A DNA stretch of 64,000 bases from Porphyromonadaceae bacterium UBA7176 (GTDB lineage Bacteria > Bacteroidota > Bacteroidia > Bacteroidales > Muribaculaceae). A program made the position numbers and the translations under genes. A model generated the notes under the pieces. That model saw only the letters and a list, made by a program, of their open reading frames with translations. It did no database searches and had not been told where the DNA came from. Location: positions 39,580 through 103,579 of the forward strand of contig DKVO01000032.1 of the NCBI GenBank assembly GCA_002491245.1. The letters run 5' to 3'. Shown here in pieces: positions 9,701 through 16,846 of the stretch (the stretch's first letter is position 1; each line of letters opens with the position of its first letter).

Positions 9701-10817
9701 CCGGTATGGCGTCGATTTCGCATCTGGCTTGCCTGACATATATCTGGAACTGCTCGACGAACGCTTTGCGGAATGGGTCGCGCTTCCAGTTTTCGAGGTC
9801 GCGGTTGAAAATGCTTTCGAAAATGCGGTTGAGATAGTTGCCTACTTTATCGGGGAACAGTCGGAATATAAGCATCAATACGGCAAAGCGTCTTCCGGGG
9901 TGATATAGATATCCGGAGCGTTGGAGTTTGTCGAGCAGCCGCTCTACAAATCTGTCCTGTCCATTTTTGTCTATTATATCGAGCGTGCTTTTGTAAGGCT
10001 CGATATTGTCGACCATGTCGGTCAGTTGTTGCTGTAATGCTCTCCGTTGCTCCGACTGGACTCCGTTGAGATAACTGGAACCCTCGAGGAGAAAGAGAAG
10101 GATTTCGCGCAAGGCGTCCAACAAGGCCCGATAAGTATTGTTGAGTCTCTTGAGGTCGGCCTGTAGAAACCATTCGGGCAGATGGCGCAGGATTGCCTTT
10201 GCGGCAGTCAGCGGCCATAGACCATTGGCCGCCTCCATCTCGGCAAATGCTGCTTCAAGGGCAGGAAGATGCTTTACAAGTGAATGTATATATAGCCTTA
10301 AGTGACTGTTTATCGCAGCTCCTTCAAGGATTGTGTCGAGATCATAGAATTGCAGACGCGACTCTTCGTCGGCACGTGTGATTGAGAAGAAACCGGGAGT
10401 CAATTTTGTAAGTCTGCATCGTACTTTCTGATCGGTGTTCAATAAGCCGTCGTTTTCGTAAATCCTAAAAAATATGCCGTTGCGGTCTTTGACAATATAT
10501 GGTTCTTCGGCCGGACTGTCCGGGACATTGACGACTGTACATTCAAAAGTTTCGCCTTTCTCATAAGCGCGGCTGTAAATGTCGAATACATAACGGGCAA
10601 TATTGGGTGTCAGCACAGGCATCCCTGCAGGGTCGATACTTTTAACACGGCAATAAATATGGGCTGGCGCAGGTGAATTACGTTGAAACTGCAACTTTTT
10701 CATCGCTACGGCTACAGGGCCGTCAGGACCGTCCACTTCTATCAAAAATTCTTTATCGTCGGGCGTTGTGCCTCCGACAACTTTAAATTCGTAGCATTGG
10801 TCTATCTGGTAAATCAT
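6747..10817 (-). CDS. Large multidomain protein with OB/S1-like segments and Schlafen AlbA_2 domain
   Basis: A 1356-residue cytoplasmic protein with no signal peptide or membrane segment. What I see in order: beta-rich N-terminus with OB/S1-like character (about 1-155); long helical region (about 160-435); mixed region with GTHRYTGGGIEVAVSSDG; two further S1/OB-like blocks (about 565-760) beginning GDEVYIVIDGVSEAYSNN and FDDEYLAVITGNTERD; helical block (about 765-915); an AlbA_2/Schlafen domain (about 935-1075) with ESKYLEFKTSLVYP and FLNANGGQLYIGVNNDG; a Thr/Ala/Pro/Glu-rich linker (about 1110-1150); and a beta-rich C-terminus of unknown fold. AlbA_2 domains are known to bind nucleic acid or to form nuclease-like cores. 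I do not recognise the complete architecture. It leads an operon that ends in ruvC and ligA, which suggests a nucleic-acid role. Confidence 0.8.
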   Translation of the reverse strand: MIYQIDQCYEFKVVGGTTPDDKEFLIEVDGPDGPVAVAMKKLQFQRNSPAPAHIYCRVKSIDPAGMPVLTPNIARYVFDIYSRAYEKGETFECTVVNVPDSPAEEPYIVKDRNGIFFRIYENDGLLNTDQKVRCRLTKLTPGFFSITRADEESRLQFYDLDTILEGAAINSHLRLYIHSLVKHLPALEAAFAEMEAANGLWPLTAAKAILRHLPEWFLQADLKRLNNTYRALLDALREILLFLLEGSSYLNGVQSEQRRALQQQLTDMVDNIEPYKSTLDIIDKNGQDRFVERLLDKLQRSGYLYHPGRRFAVLMLIFRLFPDKVGNYLNRIFESIFNRDLENWKRDPFRKAFVEQFQIYVRQARCEIDAIPVAETREQKSKIETILTAIALQMLLSDRNVDNSRLWSLFYRYVSLMRPLNVEALLTKSFLALLGAEVDTRFTYGQLKQPTMFMTQATVMPAGDIFSKLEGTHRYTGGGIEVAVSSDGIMIRPEGRPDITERAIPDGLMNWLKPQIMVNGVRSLSGTRLRKLAEHNQWWHDIEINLFDKTAPAATVTETPRRHAAIGDEVYIVIDGVSEAYSNNPVFLCHIDDAEFDGGKGSIRRDEIVGYNLKQPPMHIFSTSDGAVRGFLATVLDIEPDGSYIFSLRDTVNHYIENTFNFDDEYLAVITGNTERDYSAISFKGIGLYVERPSDGSHCSIGDIVKVRFINIGQQGQLKAYISGYPDNSDITFGKSEAFQQLIENIGEIDTTENESHGTEETVFRDIDEILSVDNMREIIEIIRFKSIAETDLIKACDYLRLGRILAIAIADTRLADKLLTHASLLTLHQFYATNSRIDSDKLEAMAGTALADPLLRMIYHRLEMVSWLENPARNAELYATVEAPANETEGTIARLVLAYNMMHTSAGDSSIASDIKEKIKERLNVNNETRRGKYYGSESKYLEFKTSLVYPATTPGEEMREAPDAQQAHILSRIAGFLNANGGQLYIGVNNDGYEVGMHDDFKYYQRHPVMAGTHRHKISNIDNLCVFIEDLVNRTFGERIARKIEVAVDEEAEKGVISISVGQSLDPVFIDGRLFVRQSGQSTREYHGEAIDEFKREREELRAEHRMRLAQYEDDKTAESPQTLAEAASPTQVITTTEAQSSTEPDTAAIATSRWRPNILHNYETGYVEPAGYLYFTGEDNLLYSSNDLYMDCNDDCRLALTIPHELSDAYLILGYAGEKALRIPLSEIYSKGENTPMKLYDGEPMIFAAISGRDDALLCIAADASGALSKRVTKLTGIEQGHPNSNPKRLHEAPSDHTVAYEIVGNNAISRFADSMAEKIGNKRFGFTLRVRENTPQTEAKINEVFKNCDPTI

Positions 10818-10847
10818 GATAAAAATATATTTGAAACGTTATAGATG

Positions 10848-10855
10848 CAAAAGTA
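10848..10855 (-). promoter_or_regulatory. Bacteroidetes -7 box (TACTTTTG)
   Basis: On the minus strand this reads TACTTTTG, matching TAnnTTTG, 31 bases ahead of the ATG of the 1356-residue protein. No good -33 TTTG is seen at the right distance. Confidence 0.5.
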
Positions 10856-11088
10856 CGTAAAAAAAGCCGTATCATCTTCGGTCATGCCCTCTTGTTTTTA
10901 TTATTTAACGAAAGGGTGAAACATAAATCCCGAGAGAGCATAGCAAGTTTTTAACAGGTGTCGAGCCGAGCTAAATAAGACTGACCAGTCTTTTATGATA
11001 AGGCCTTTTTTGTTATCTGCAGGGACTGAAAATTGAATGTGGTCTAAAAATTGGGTTGATATATCGGATGTGAACGAATAATTTTTAC

Positions 11089-11096
11089 TACCTTTG
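11089..11096 (+). promoter_or_regulatory. pyrE -7 box (TACCTTTG)
   Basis: TACCTTTG matches TAnnTTTG and lies 27 bases before the pyrE ATG. It also contains the TTG that would begin a longer pyrE reading, which argues for ATG 11124 as the true start. Confidence 0.65.
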
Positions 11097-11123
11097 CATT
11101 CTGAAACTATAACATATCTCCGT

Positions 11124-11762
11124 ATGAAAAACGTAGCTCGCCTCCTGGCTGAAAAACTTCTGAAAATAAACGCAATAAAACTCCAACCGTCCAATCCTTT
11201 CGTATGGGCTTCGGGTTGGAACTCGCCTATATATACCGACAACCGCCGTACATTGTCGTATGCCGATGTACGTTCTTTCATCAAAATTGAGCTTGCACGT
11301 CTTATACTTGAGAATTTTCCCGAGGCTGATGCTATCGCCGGTGTAGCTACCGGAGCTATCGCCCAAGGTGCACTGGTAGCTGATATGCTCAATCTTCCGT
11401 ATGTCTATGTGCGTTCGTCGCCCAAGGACCACGGGCTCGAGAACCTTATCGAAGGAGATTTGCGCCAGGGCCAAAAGGTTGTGGTGATAGAGGATCTCGT
11501 GTCGACTGGCAAGAGTTCGCTTAAGGCTGTGGAGGCCGTACGTAATGCCGGCGGAGAGGTTGCCGGTATGCTCGCTCTGTTTACTTATGGTTTCCCTGTG
11601 GCAGAGAAAAACTTTGAGGACGCCGGTGTGAAGCTTGTAACCCTGAGCAACTATAATGCAATGCTTGAGGTTGCACTTGAGACAAATTATATCTGCGAGA
11701 ACGACCTTGAGACTCTCAACCGTTGGCGCAACGATCCTGCATCGTGGATGCCTGAACGATAA
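11124..11762 (+). CDS. pyrE: Orotate phosphoribosyltransferase
   Basis: Joins orotate to PRPP to make orotidine monophosphate in pyrimidine synthesis. The 212 residues start at ATG 11124. FVWASGWNSPIYTDNR (about 26-41) matches the orotate-binding N-terminus, VYVRSSPKDHG (about 94-104) the catalytic loop, and KVVVIEDLVSTGKSS (about 118-132) the PRPP-binding motif with paired acidic residues. Length is standard. The next gene follows after 18 bases, so an operon is likely. Confidence 0.97.
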   Translation: MKNVARLLAEKLLKINAIKLQPSNPFVWASGWNSPIYTDNRRTLSYADVRSFIKIELARLILENFPEADAIAGVATGAIAQGALVADMLNLPYVYVRSSPKDHGLENLIEGDLRQGQKVVVIEDLVSTGKSSLKAVEAVRNAGGEVAGMLALFTYGFPVAEKNFEDAGVKLVTLSNYNAMLEVALETNYICENDLETLNRWRNDPASWMPER

Positions 11763-11780
11763 AATTAAGACAGACTGACG

Positions 11781-12194
11781 ATGGCAACATATACATCCAA
11801 ACCGGCTGTAGTGGTTATGCCCTGCGCCGAATTGGCAAGTAAATTCAGTGATTTCCGTGCCCTGCAATCCCGGCTTGATGAAATGCCGGCTGACGAACGC
11901 AGTCGTGTGGGAGATGTGTCGTTTACCGAAGACTCGATTGTGATCACTACTCCACAGGTAGGGGCGATTACTCTCCGTGCGACTGAGCGTACGTCCGACC
12001 GGGTGGTGATGCAGGCTGAGGGTTCGCCTGTGCCGATGGGCATAACGATAGAACTTTCTCCGGTCAGCGATATGGAGACCGAGGTTGTCGGCAAAATGGA
12101 AGTAGAAATTCCTGTTATGCAGAAGCCTCTTGTCGGACCTGCGCTCCAAAAAGCGGTAGACCAGTTCGGCGAGATTTTTGCACGACTTGCATAG
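11781..12194 (+). CDS. SRPBCC-like protein
   Basis: A 137-residue protein without signal peptide. Alternating beta strands (VGDVSFTEDSIVITTPQVG, then ITLRATERT, then MGITIELSPVSD) and a long C-terminal helix (GPALQKAVDQFGEIFARLA) fit the START/Bet v1-like (SRPBCC) ligand-binding fold. The fold call is by pattern, and no ligand or enzymatic residue can be named. It sits 18 bases after pyrE and is probably co-transcribed with it. Confidence 0.6.
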   Translation: MATYTSKPAVVVMPCAELASKFSDFRALQSRLDEMPADERSRVGDVSFTEDSIVITTPQVGAITLRATERTSDRVVMQAEGSPVPMGITIELSPVSDMETEVVGKMEVEIPVMQKPLVGPALQKAVDQFGEIFARLA

Positions 12195-12225
12195 CTCTGC
12201 CGCCGGAAATACGAAAATTGATTTT

Positions 12226-12735
12226 ATGTCAGGAACAACCATACGGGCAGTTGCGGCTATTGCCGCCGCTGCCTTTGCCGTTTTGTCGGGCGGCTGCCAT
12301 TCGATTGACGATGACCGTATTCCGGTCGCTCCGGTTAATATTGTATTCAATACAGTAGCGGACTGGAATATTTACGGCGTAGCCGGGGCTATGGATCACC
12401 GTTCGTTTATAAGGGAGAAACGAGTGCCGTCAAAATTCCCGTATACGGCATCGACCTATACCGGTTTCGGAGGCGTGCTGCTTGTATGTGATGTGTTGGG
12501 TAATCCCCAGGCTTTCGACCTGTCGTGTCCGGTAGAAGCTCGGCAGGACGTGCGTGTGTCTATAGATGAAGAGTCGACATTAGCCCGTTGTCCAAAATGC
12601 GGCAGTACGTATAATGTTTTCTCGCTTATGGGGCATCCTGAGAGTGGCCCTGCAGCTGACGACGGCTATGGCCTGAGGCGTTATAATGTAGGCCCAGGTC
12701 GCGGAGGTTCGGCATATATGGTCGTGTCGTATTGA
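12226..12735 (+). CDS. Rieske-fold lipoprotein lacking the histidine ligands
   Basis: From ATG 12226 the 169-residue product has a lipoprotein signal ending LSGGC, so it is expected at the membrane facing the periplasm or the surface. The C-terminal half resembles a Rieske domain: AFDLSCPVEA, then RCPKCGSTYNVFSLMGHPESGPA, where a Rieske protein would have CxH and CxCHGS. Here the first histidine is Val and the second is Cys, so a normal [2Fe-2S] site with two His and two Cys cannot form. Three cysteines of the site remain. A longer TTG start lies inside the previous gene and would spoil the signal peptide. Function is unknown. Confidence 0.7.
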   Translation: MSGTTIRAVAAIAAAAFAVLSGGCHSIDDDRIPVAPVNIVFNTVADWNIYGVAGAMDHRSFIREKRVPSKFPYTASTYTGFGGVLLVCDVLGNPQAFDLSCPVEARQDVRVSIDEESTLARCPKCGSTYNVFSLMGHPESGPAADDGYGLRRYNVGPGRGGSAYMVVSY

Positions 12736-12804
12736 TTATCTGTCATTCACGTCGGTGATCGCCGTTTTTTGTGTAGGTGGTGCAAAACTATCGGGATTTT
12801 TGGC

Positions 12805-12812
12805 TAAATTTG
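12805..12812 (+). promoter_or_regulatory. -7 box (TAAATTTG) very close to a start codon
   Basis: TAAATTTG fits TAnnTTTG but ends only 4 bases before ATG 12817. If it is used, the mRNA would be leaderless or nearly so. No proper -33 box is visible. Confidence 0.4.
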
Positions 12813-12816
12813 CACC

Positions 12817-14220
12817 ATGTTGGACCGGATAGGACAATTTATTATCGATGCAGCTGAGGTGCTTTGCGGCTATCCGCTGTTTTTCCTGCTCATCGGAGGC
12901 GGATTGTATCTGTTTGTCAGTTCCGGTGCTGTGTCATTACGCCGTTTCCCTCATGCCATCCGTGAGTTGAGGTCGAAGACTGACGGCCAATCAGACAATG
13001 GCCAGATTTCGTCCGTGCAGGCATTGGCTTCGGTTGTGGCTGCTACAATAGGATTGGGCAATATCGCAGGCGTGGCTATCGCTCTGGTGCTTGGTGGGCC
13101 CGGTGCTATTTTCTGGATGTGGGTAAGCGCTGTAGTGGGTATGTCGACCAAATATCATGAGGGCGTACTGGCTATAATGTACAGGGGGCGAGATGACAGG
13201 GGCAATACTCAAGGAGGACCGATGCATATAATCGAACTCGGGTTGGGGCGCAGGTGGTCGCCATTGGCAAAATTCTTTGCTGTGGCCGGTATGTTCGGCA
13301 CTTTATGTATAATGAATGCCAACCAACTGACAGAGGCTTTTATGACGGTATTTACTAATTCTGACAGTTTGGACTCGAATTCGTTTATAAGCGGAGTCGG
13401 GGCTGTGATCGGATTAGATTATATCCACACTTGCCGTTTGCTTTTCGGTGTGGGCGTGGCTGTGCTTGTAGGTATTGTGATACTCGGTGGTATACAGCGT
13501 ATCGCTACGGTGGCAACCATTCTTGTTCCTTTTATGGTCGTGGTCTATTTCCTTATGGTCCTTTTCATTATTGTGACCAATATCGATGGCGTGCCGGCTG
13601 TGTTCGGCCGTATTTTTTCGGAAGCATTCAACTTCCGGGCCGGTTTCGGTTTCCTTGTCGGGACAGCCATCATAGGCGCCCGTCGGGCAGCGTTGGTCAA
13701 CGATGCCGGTATCGGCACGGCTTCTATCATGCATGGGGCGTCGCGAAACGATAATCCTGTCCGCGAAGGGCTTGTTGCCATGCTCGGGCCGGGCATAGAT
13801 TCCGGTCTTGTATGTACCCTCACTGCAATGGCGATACTTCTTTGCGGCGATATAGATGCCGATGGTGTCAAAGGTCTTGAAGTGGCGATGAAAGCGTTTG
13901 CTGCCGGCATACCTTCGGGCGACATCTTGCTGATGTGTATAGTTGTATGCTTTGCGTTGTCGTCGATGTTCTCATACTCTTTTTATGGCACGACATGTGC
14001 CAACTATTTGTTCGGAAGCCGCTTCGGACGTCTATACGTCTGGTTCTTCCTTGCATCGCTTATAGTTTTCGCAGTGGTGCCGATCGAGGCTGCCATCGGC
14101 GCGTGCGACCTGTTCTATGCTCTGATGGCTATACCGACAATGACTGCGGTGCTTCTTCTGAGTGGTAAGGTGAGACGTGTGTCTGACCAATATTTTAAAG
14201 AAAAAATGTCAAAAATATAA
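12817..14220 (+). CDS. Sodium:alanine symporter (AGCS family)
   Basis: Inner-membrane Na+-coupled importer of alanine or glycine. The 467 residues have about 10-11 hydrophobic segments. Family signatures include SVQALASVVAATIGLGNIAGVAIAL split around residues 67-90, GPGAIFWMWVSAVVGMSTKY (about 90-112) and RAALVNDAGIGTASIMHG (about 289-306). Length is normal. The lgt gene follows after 5 bases. Confidence 0.94.
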   Translation: MLDRIGQFIIDAAEVLCGYPLFFLLIGGGLYLFVSSGAVSLRRFPHAIRELRSKTDGQSDNGQISSVQALASVVAATIGLGNIAGVAIALVLGGPGAIFWMWVSAVVGMSTKYHEGVLAIMYRGRDDRGNTQGGPMHIIELGLGRRWSPLAKFFAVAGMFGTLCIMNANQLTEAFMTVFTNSDSLDSNSFISGVGAVIGLDYIHTCRLLFGVGVAVLVGIVILGGIQRIATVATILVPFMVVVYFLMVLFIIVTNIDGVPAVFGRIFSEAFNFRAGFGFLVGTAIIGARRAALVNDAGIGTASIMHGASRNDNPVREGLVAMLGPGIDSGLVCTLTAMAILLCGDIDADGVKGLEVAMKAFAAGIPSGDILLMCIVVCFALSSMFSYSFYGTTCANYLFGSRFGRLYVWFFLASLIVFAVVPIEAAIGACDLFYALMAIPTMTAVLLLSGKVRRVSDQYFKEKMSKI

Positions 14221-14225
14221 ATATT

Positions 14226-15086
14226 ATGTTGCCAGAGTTTATAACATGGGATGTCAATCCTACGATAATCGACAGCTTCGTATCGATCCGATGGTATGGG
14301 CTGATGTTCGCAATCGGTTTTTGGATAGGTTTTAATGTCGTCGCCAAAATGTTCCAACGAGAGGGTGCGCCCGAACGATGGATGGGCATATTGCTTATCT
14401 ATGTCGGCATCGCCACTATAGTAGGTTCCCGTCTTGGTCATGTATTCTTCTATAAGTGGGATTATTACAGTGCTCATCCGTGGAAGATACTCGCTACCTG
14501 GGAGGGTGGCCTTGCAAGTCACGGCGGTGCGATAGGTATTATTATCGCGGTTATTTTGTTCTCGATATTCACCACCCGGCGAAATCCTCTCTGGACTTTC
14601 GACAGGCTTACGGTGGCTATCGCTCTTGTTGGTTGCCTCATACGTATCGGCAATCTCATGAACAGCGAGATTTTCGGTTATGCCACCGACCTGCCTTGGG
14701 GATTTAAGTTTGTGCGATCGCCTGAATGGCAGAGCGAATATGCTCCATTGGCTTGCCATCCGACACAGATTTACGAGGCATTGTGTTATCTTGCTCTTTT
14801 CGGGCTCATGATGTGGATGTATTGGAAGCGCAATGCCGGTGAACGTCCGGGCCTCCTGTTCGGGACATTCCTTGTGGGCACTTTCGGTTCGCGTTTCTTC
14901 ATCGAGTTTATCAAAAACGACCAGGTGCCTTTCGAAGCATCTATGACACTCAATATGGGCCAGTGGCTAAGTATACCTTTCGTAGCCTTGGGAGTGTTCC
15001 TGATATGCTGGGCACTTACCCATAAACGTATCCATATCGACTATCCGGGCAAATTTGCTCCCGATAATATAAAGAACAAAAAATGA
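14226..15086 (+). CDS. lgt: Prolipoprotein diacylglyceryl transferase
   Basis: Transfers diacylglycerol from phosphatidylglycerol to the lipobox cysteine of prolipoproteins, the first step of lipoprotein maturation. The protein is 286 residues with about seven membrane segments. Lgt motifs are SIRWYGLMFAIGF, WEGGLASHGGAIG (conserved His-Gly segment), LIRIGNLMNSEIFG and HPTQIYEALCYL. The start ATG is 5 bases after the symporter stop, and the stop overlaps the next ATG by 4. This window alone carries about a dozen predicted lipoprotein substrates. Confidence 0.97.
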   Translation: MLPEFITWDVNPTIIDSFVSIRWYGLMFAIGFWIGFNVVAKMFQREGAPERWMGILLIYVGIATIVGSRLGHVFFYKWDYYSAHPWKILATWEGGLASHGGAIGIIIAVILFSIFTTRRNPLWTFDRLTVAIALVGCLIRIGNLMNSEIFGYATDLPWGFKFVRSPEWQSEYAPLACHPTQIYEALCYLALFGLMMWMYWKRNAGERPGLLFGTFLVGTFGSRFFIEFIKNDQVPFEASMTLNMGQWLSIPFVALGVFLICWALTHKRIHIDYPGKFAPDNIKNKK

Positions 15087-15916
15087 AAGCGTCTGCAACT
15101 CTCCTTATCCTATTGTTGTCTTTTACGTGTTTCGCCCGGCCTGTAGCGGAGAGCGAGGAAGAAGACCCTTATTATCTCCTTTCGGGCCAGGCCGACAAAG
15201 CAATTGCCGACGGCGACTATGAATCGGCTGCGGCACGTCTGCTCGAAGCGATGTCGGTACGTCCGGATGCGCCGGAGAATGTACTTTTGCTGTCGAACCT
15301 CGGTATGGTATACTCTTTTATGGACCGCGACAGTCTTGCATTATCGACTCTCAACAAGGCCCTTGAGAAAGCACCTTCGATGCGCACTGTGCTTGCCAAT
15401 CGTGCTCATGTGCTGCTCAAGATGGGTCGAGATCCAGAAGCCAAGACAGATTTGTCGAGGCTCATAGAAATTGATTCTCTTAATGCCGAGGCTCGATATC
15501 TCCACGGTCTTCTTGCCCTTGCCGCTAATGAAGACAGTATTGCCGGACTGGATTTCGCGGTACTCGAGAGCGTGGATCCCCAAGGTTTGACCACAGCAAT
15601 CGCCAGGGCTGCATTGCTCACCAAGCATGGTCGGACGAGGGAAGCGCTGCCATATCTGCGGCGCATGTCGAGTCTCGACCCTCAGCCCGAACATTTTGCC
15701 GCATTGGCAGAGACTCTACTTGCCCTCGGTGAACTTTCTGAAGCCGGAGAGGTCATTAATTCGGGTATGGAGAAATTTCCCGATAACGCAGAGCTATATT
15801 ACTGCCGGGCCAAACTCCATCGCGATCTCTATGAACTGGACCGGGCCCGGGCGGATGCCCGACGGGCTGCAAGTCTTGGAATACCGGCAAAGAAGATAAA
15901 GGAATTGTTTAAGTGA
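15083..15916 (+). CDS. Secreted TPR-repeat protein
   Basis: 277 residues with a signal peptide (MKASATLLILLLSFTCFARP). About six tetratricopeptide-like helical pairs follow, for example ENVLLLSNLGMVYSFMDR, RTVLANRAHVLLKMGR and AELYYCRAKLHRDLYELD. It is presumably a periplasmic scaffold that binds partner proteins. The ATG overlaps the lgt stop (ATGA), so it is translated with lgt. A strong terminator follows. No catalytic residues are seen. Confidence 0.85.
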   Translation: MKASATLLILLLSFTCFARPVAESEEEDPYYLLSGQADKAIADGDYESAAARLLEAMSVRPDAPENVLLLSNLGMVYSFMDRDSLALSTLNKALEKAPSMRTVLANRAHVLLKMGRDPEAKTDLSRLIEIDSLNAEARYLHGLLALAANEDSIAGLDFAVLESVDPQGLTTAIARAALLTKHGRTREALPYLRRMSSLDPQPEHFAALAETLLALGELSEAGEVINSGMEKFPDNAELYYCRAKLHRDLYELDRARADARRAASLGIPAKKIKELFK

Positions 15917-15926
15917 CAGGTAAATG

Positions 15927-15954
15927 AAAAATCCCGCTGAATGCGGGATTTTTT
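15927..15954. terminator. Bidirectional hairpin terminator
   Basis: AAATCCCGC (15929-15937) pairs perfectly with GCGGGATTT (15943-15951) around a 5-base loop. It is flanked by A and T runs and so serves both the rightward TPR gene and the leftward ChaN-like gene, whose stop codon touches it. Confidence 0.9.
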
Positions 15955-16826
15955 CAGTATGTTGTGGTCATCGATTCGGGTACTGCGATGTAGAAATCGG
16001 CACGTCCGATATTGTCAGGGTCGAGTGTCGATATATCTTCCTGACGAACCGACGTCACTGTGGCTATCTTGAGTCCGGGACGGTAGTGATTGAGGTAGGG
16101 GATTATGCCATCGCGGCCGTCGGAGTGGTATGACCCATTGATATGTATAAACGGTCCTGTCAGATTTGACGCTATGAACCAGGCCATTGTCGCATCTTTG
16201 ATTGCCTGGGCCTCAGCCAGGCGTTGCATCTGTTCAGGTGTGCGGCGAGAGAGCATCATCATGGCTCCGAACTTGGAGGCATTTGCTTCAGCATCGTATT
16301 CAAACGGAATTGGCAACGGTGGCAACCACGATTTGGCAACAGATGAGAGCGAATCAAGGCAGGTGAGTCCATTTTCGTTTACAGCTGCGGCATAGCGGCG
16401 AGGTACATTTGTGGCGACGAAACGAAGGCCATTGTCTTTTGCATAATATACAACCGGATAATAGTCGGTCGAGAAGTTGTCCCACAGTCGCGCTTCGGCT
16501 TCGAACCGGTCGAACGGTATCTGCCGATGCATATACTCGTCGAGAATTACCTGATTGTCGCTTTCGAGCATTTCTTCGCCGAGCACAAGAGTCTGGCCGT
16601 GGATGCGGTGGAGAGCTTCGGTGATGTTGAGTTCCATCCAGTGACTGATGGGGCAGTTGTGGTTCTCGCCAATAAACACCACATCGGCTTTTGCGAGCGA
16701 GTCGGTCATAACGTCGAACGAAATTTCCTTTCCTTCGTTGTCGAATAGGCGGTAAGCTGCCATATCTGCCGCTGATACTGATGCCGACAGGATGGAAAAT
16801 GAGAGGTATGCTATGAATTTTTTCAT
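15954..16826 (-). CDS. ChaN-like (iron/haem-regulated) secreted protein
   Basis: 290 residues with an N-terminal signal peptide cleaved near SVSA-AD and no lipobox, so probably periplasmic. ADVVFIGENHNCPISHW and the following TLVLGEEMLESDNQVILDEY match the ChaN family, whose Campylobacter member binds haem. The downstream region with AIKDATMAWFIASNL and FIHINGSYHSDGRDGI is also family-like. The residue that would bind haem iron cannot be assigned here. It is the last gene of the SusC-SusD-lipoprotein-M16 operon, 20 bases after the protease gene and directly before the terminator. Confidence 0.82.
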   Translation of the reverse strand: MKKFIAYLSFSILSASVSAADMAAYRLFDNEGKEISFDVMTDSLAKADVVFIGENHNCPISHWMELNITEALHRIHGQTLVLGEEMLESDNQVILDEYMHRQIPFDRFEAEARLWDNFSTDYYPVVYYAKDNGLRFVATNVPRRYAAAVNENGLTCLDSLSSVAKSWLPPLPIPFEYDAEANASKFGAMMMLSRRTPEQMQRLAEAQAIKDATMAWFIASNLTGPFIHINGSYHSDGRDGIIPYLNHYRPGLKIATVTSVRQEDISTLDPDNIGRADFYIAVPESMTTTY

Positions 16827-16846
16827 GTCGTGGTCAAGATTTGTTC

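Larger units (their letters stand above)
10818..11123. other. Divergent intergenic region (306 bases)
   Basis: Separates the large OB/AlbA_2 gene (leftward) from pyrE (rightward). It holds a candidate -7 box for each, at 10848-10855 and 11089-11096. A short hairpin, AAGACT (10977-10982)/AGTCTT (10987-10992) followed by TTTT, could terminate an unseen short rightward transcript. I see no convincing small ORF or known RNA family here. Confidence 0.5.

Noticed and set aside
10977..10994. Small RNA gene in the pyrE upstream region
   Set aside because: A weak hairpin with a T run exists, but no promoter at a useful distance or conserved structure is visible.
11088..12350. A 420-codon open frame on the minus strand
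   Set aside because: It is antisense to pyrE, the SRPBCC-like gene and the start of the Rieske-like gene, which have clear motifs, and it crosses their boundaries. The antisense translation has no recognisable motif.
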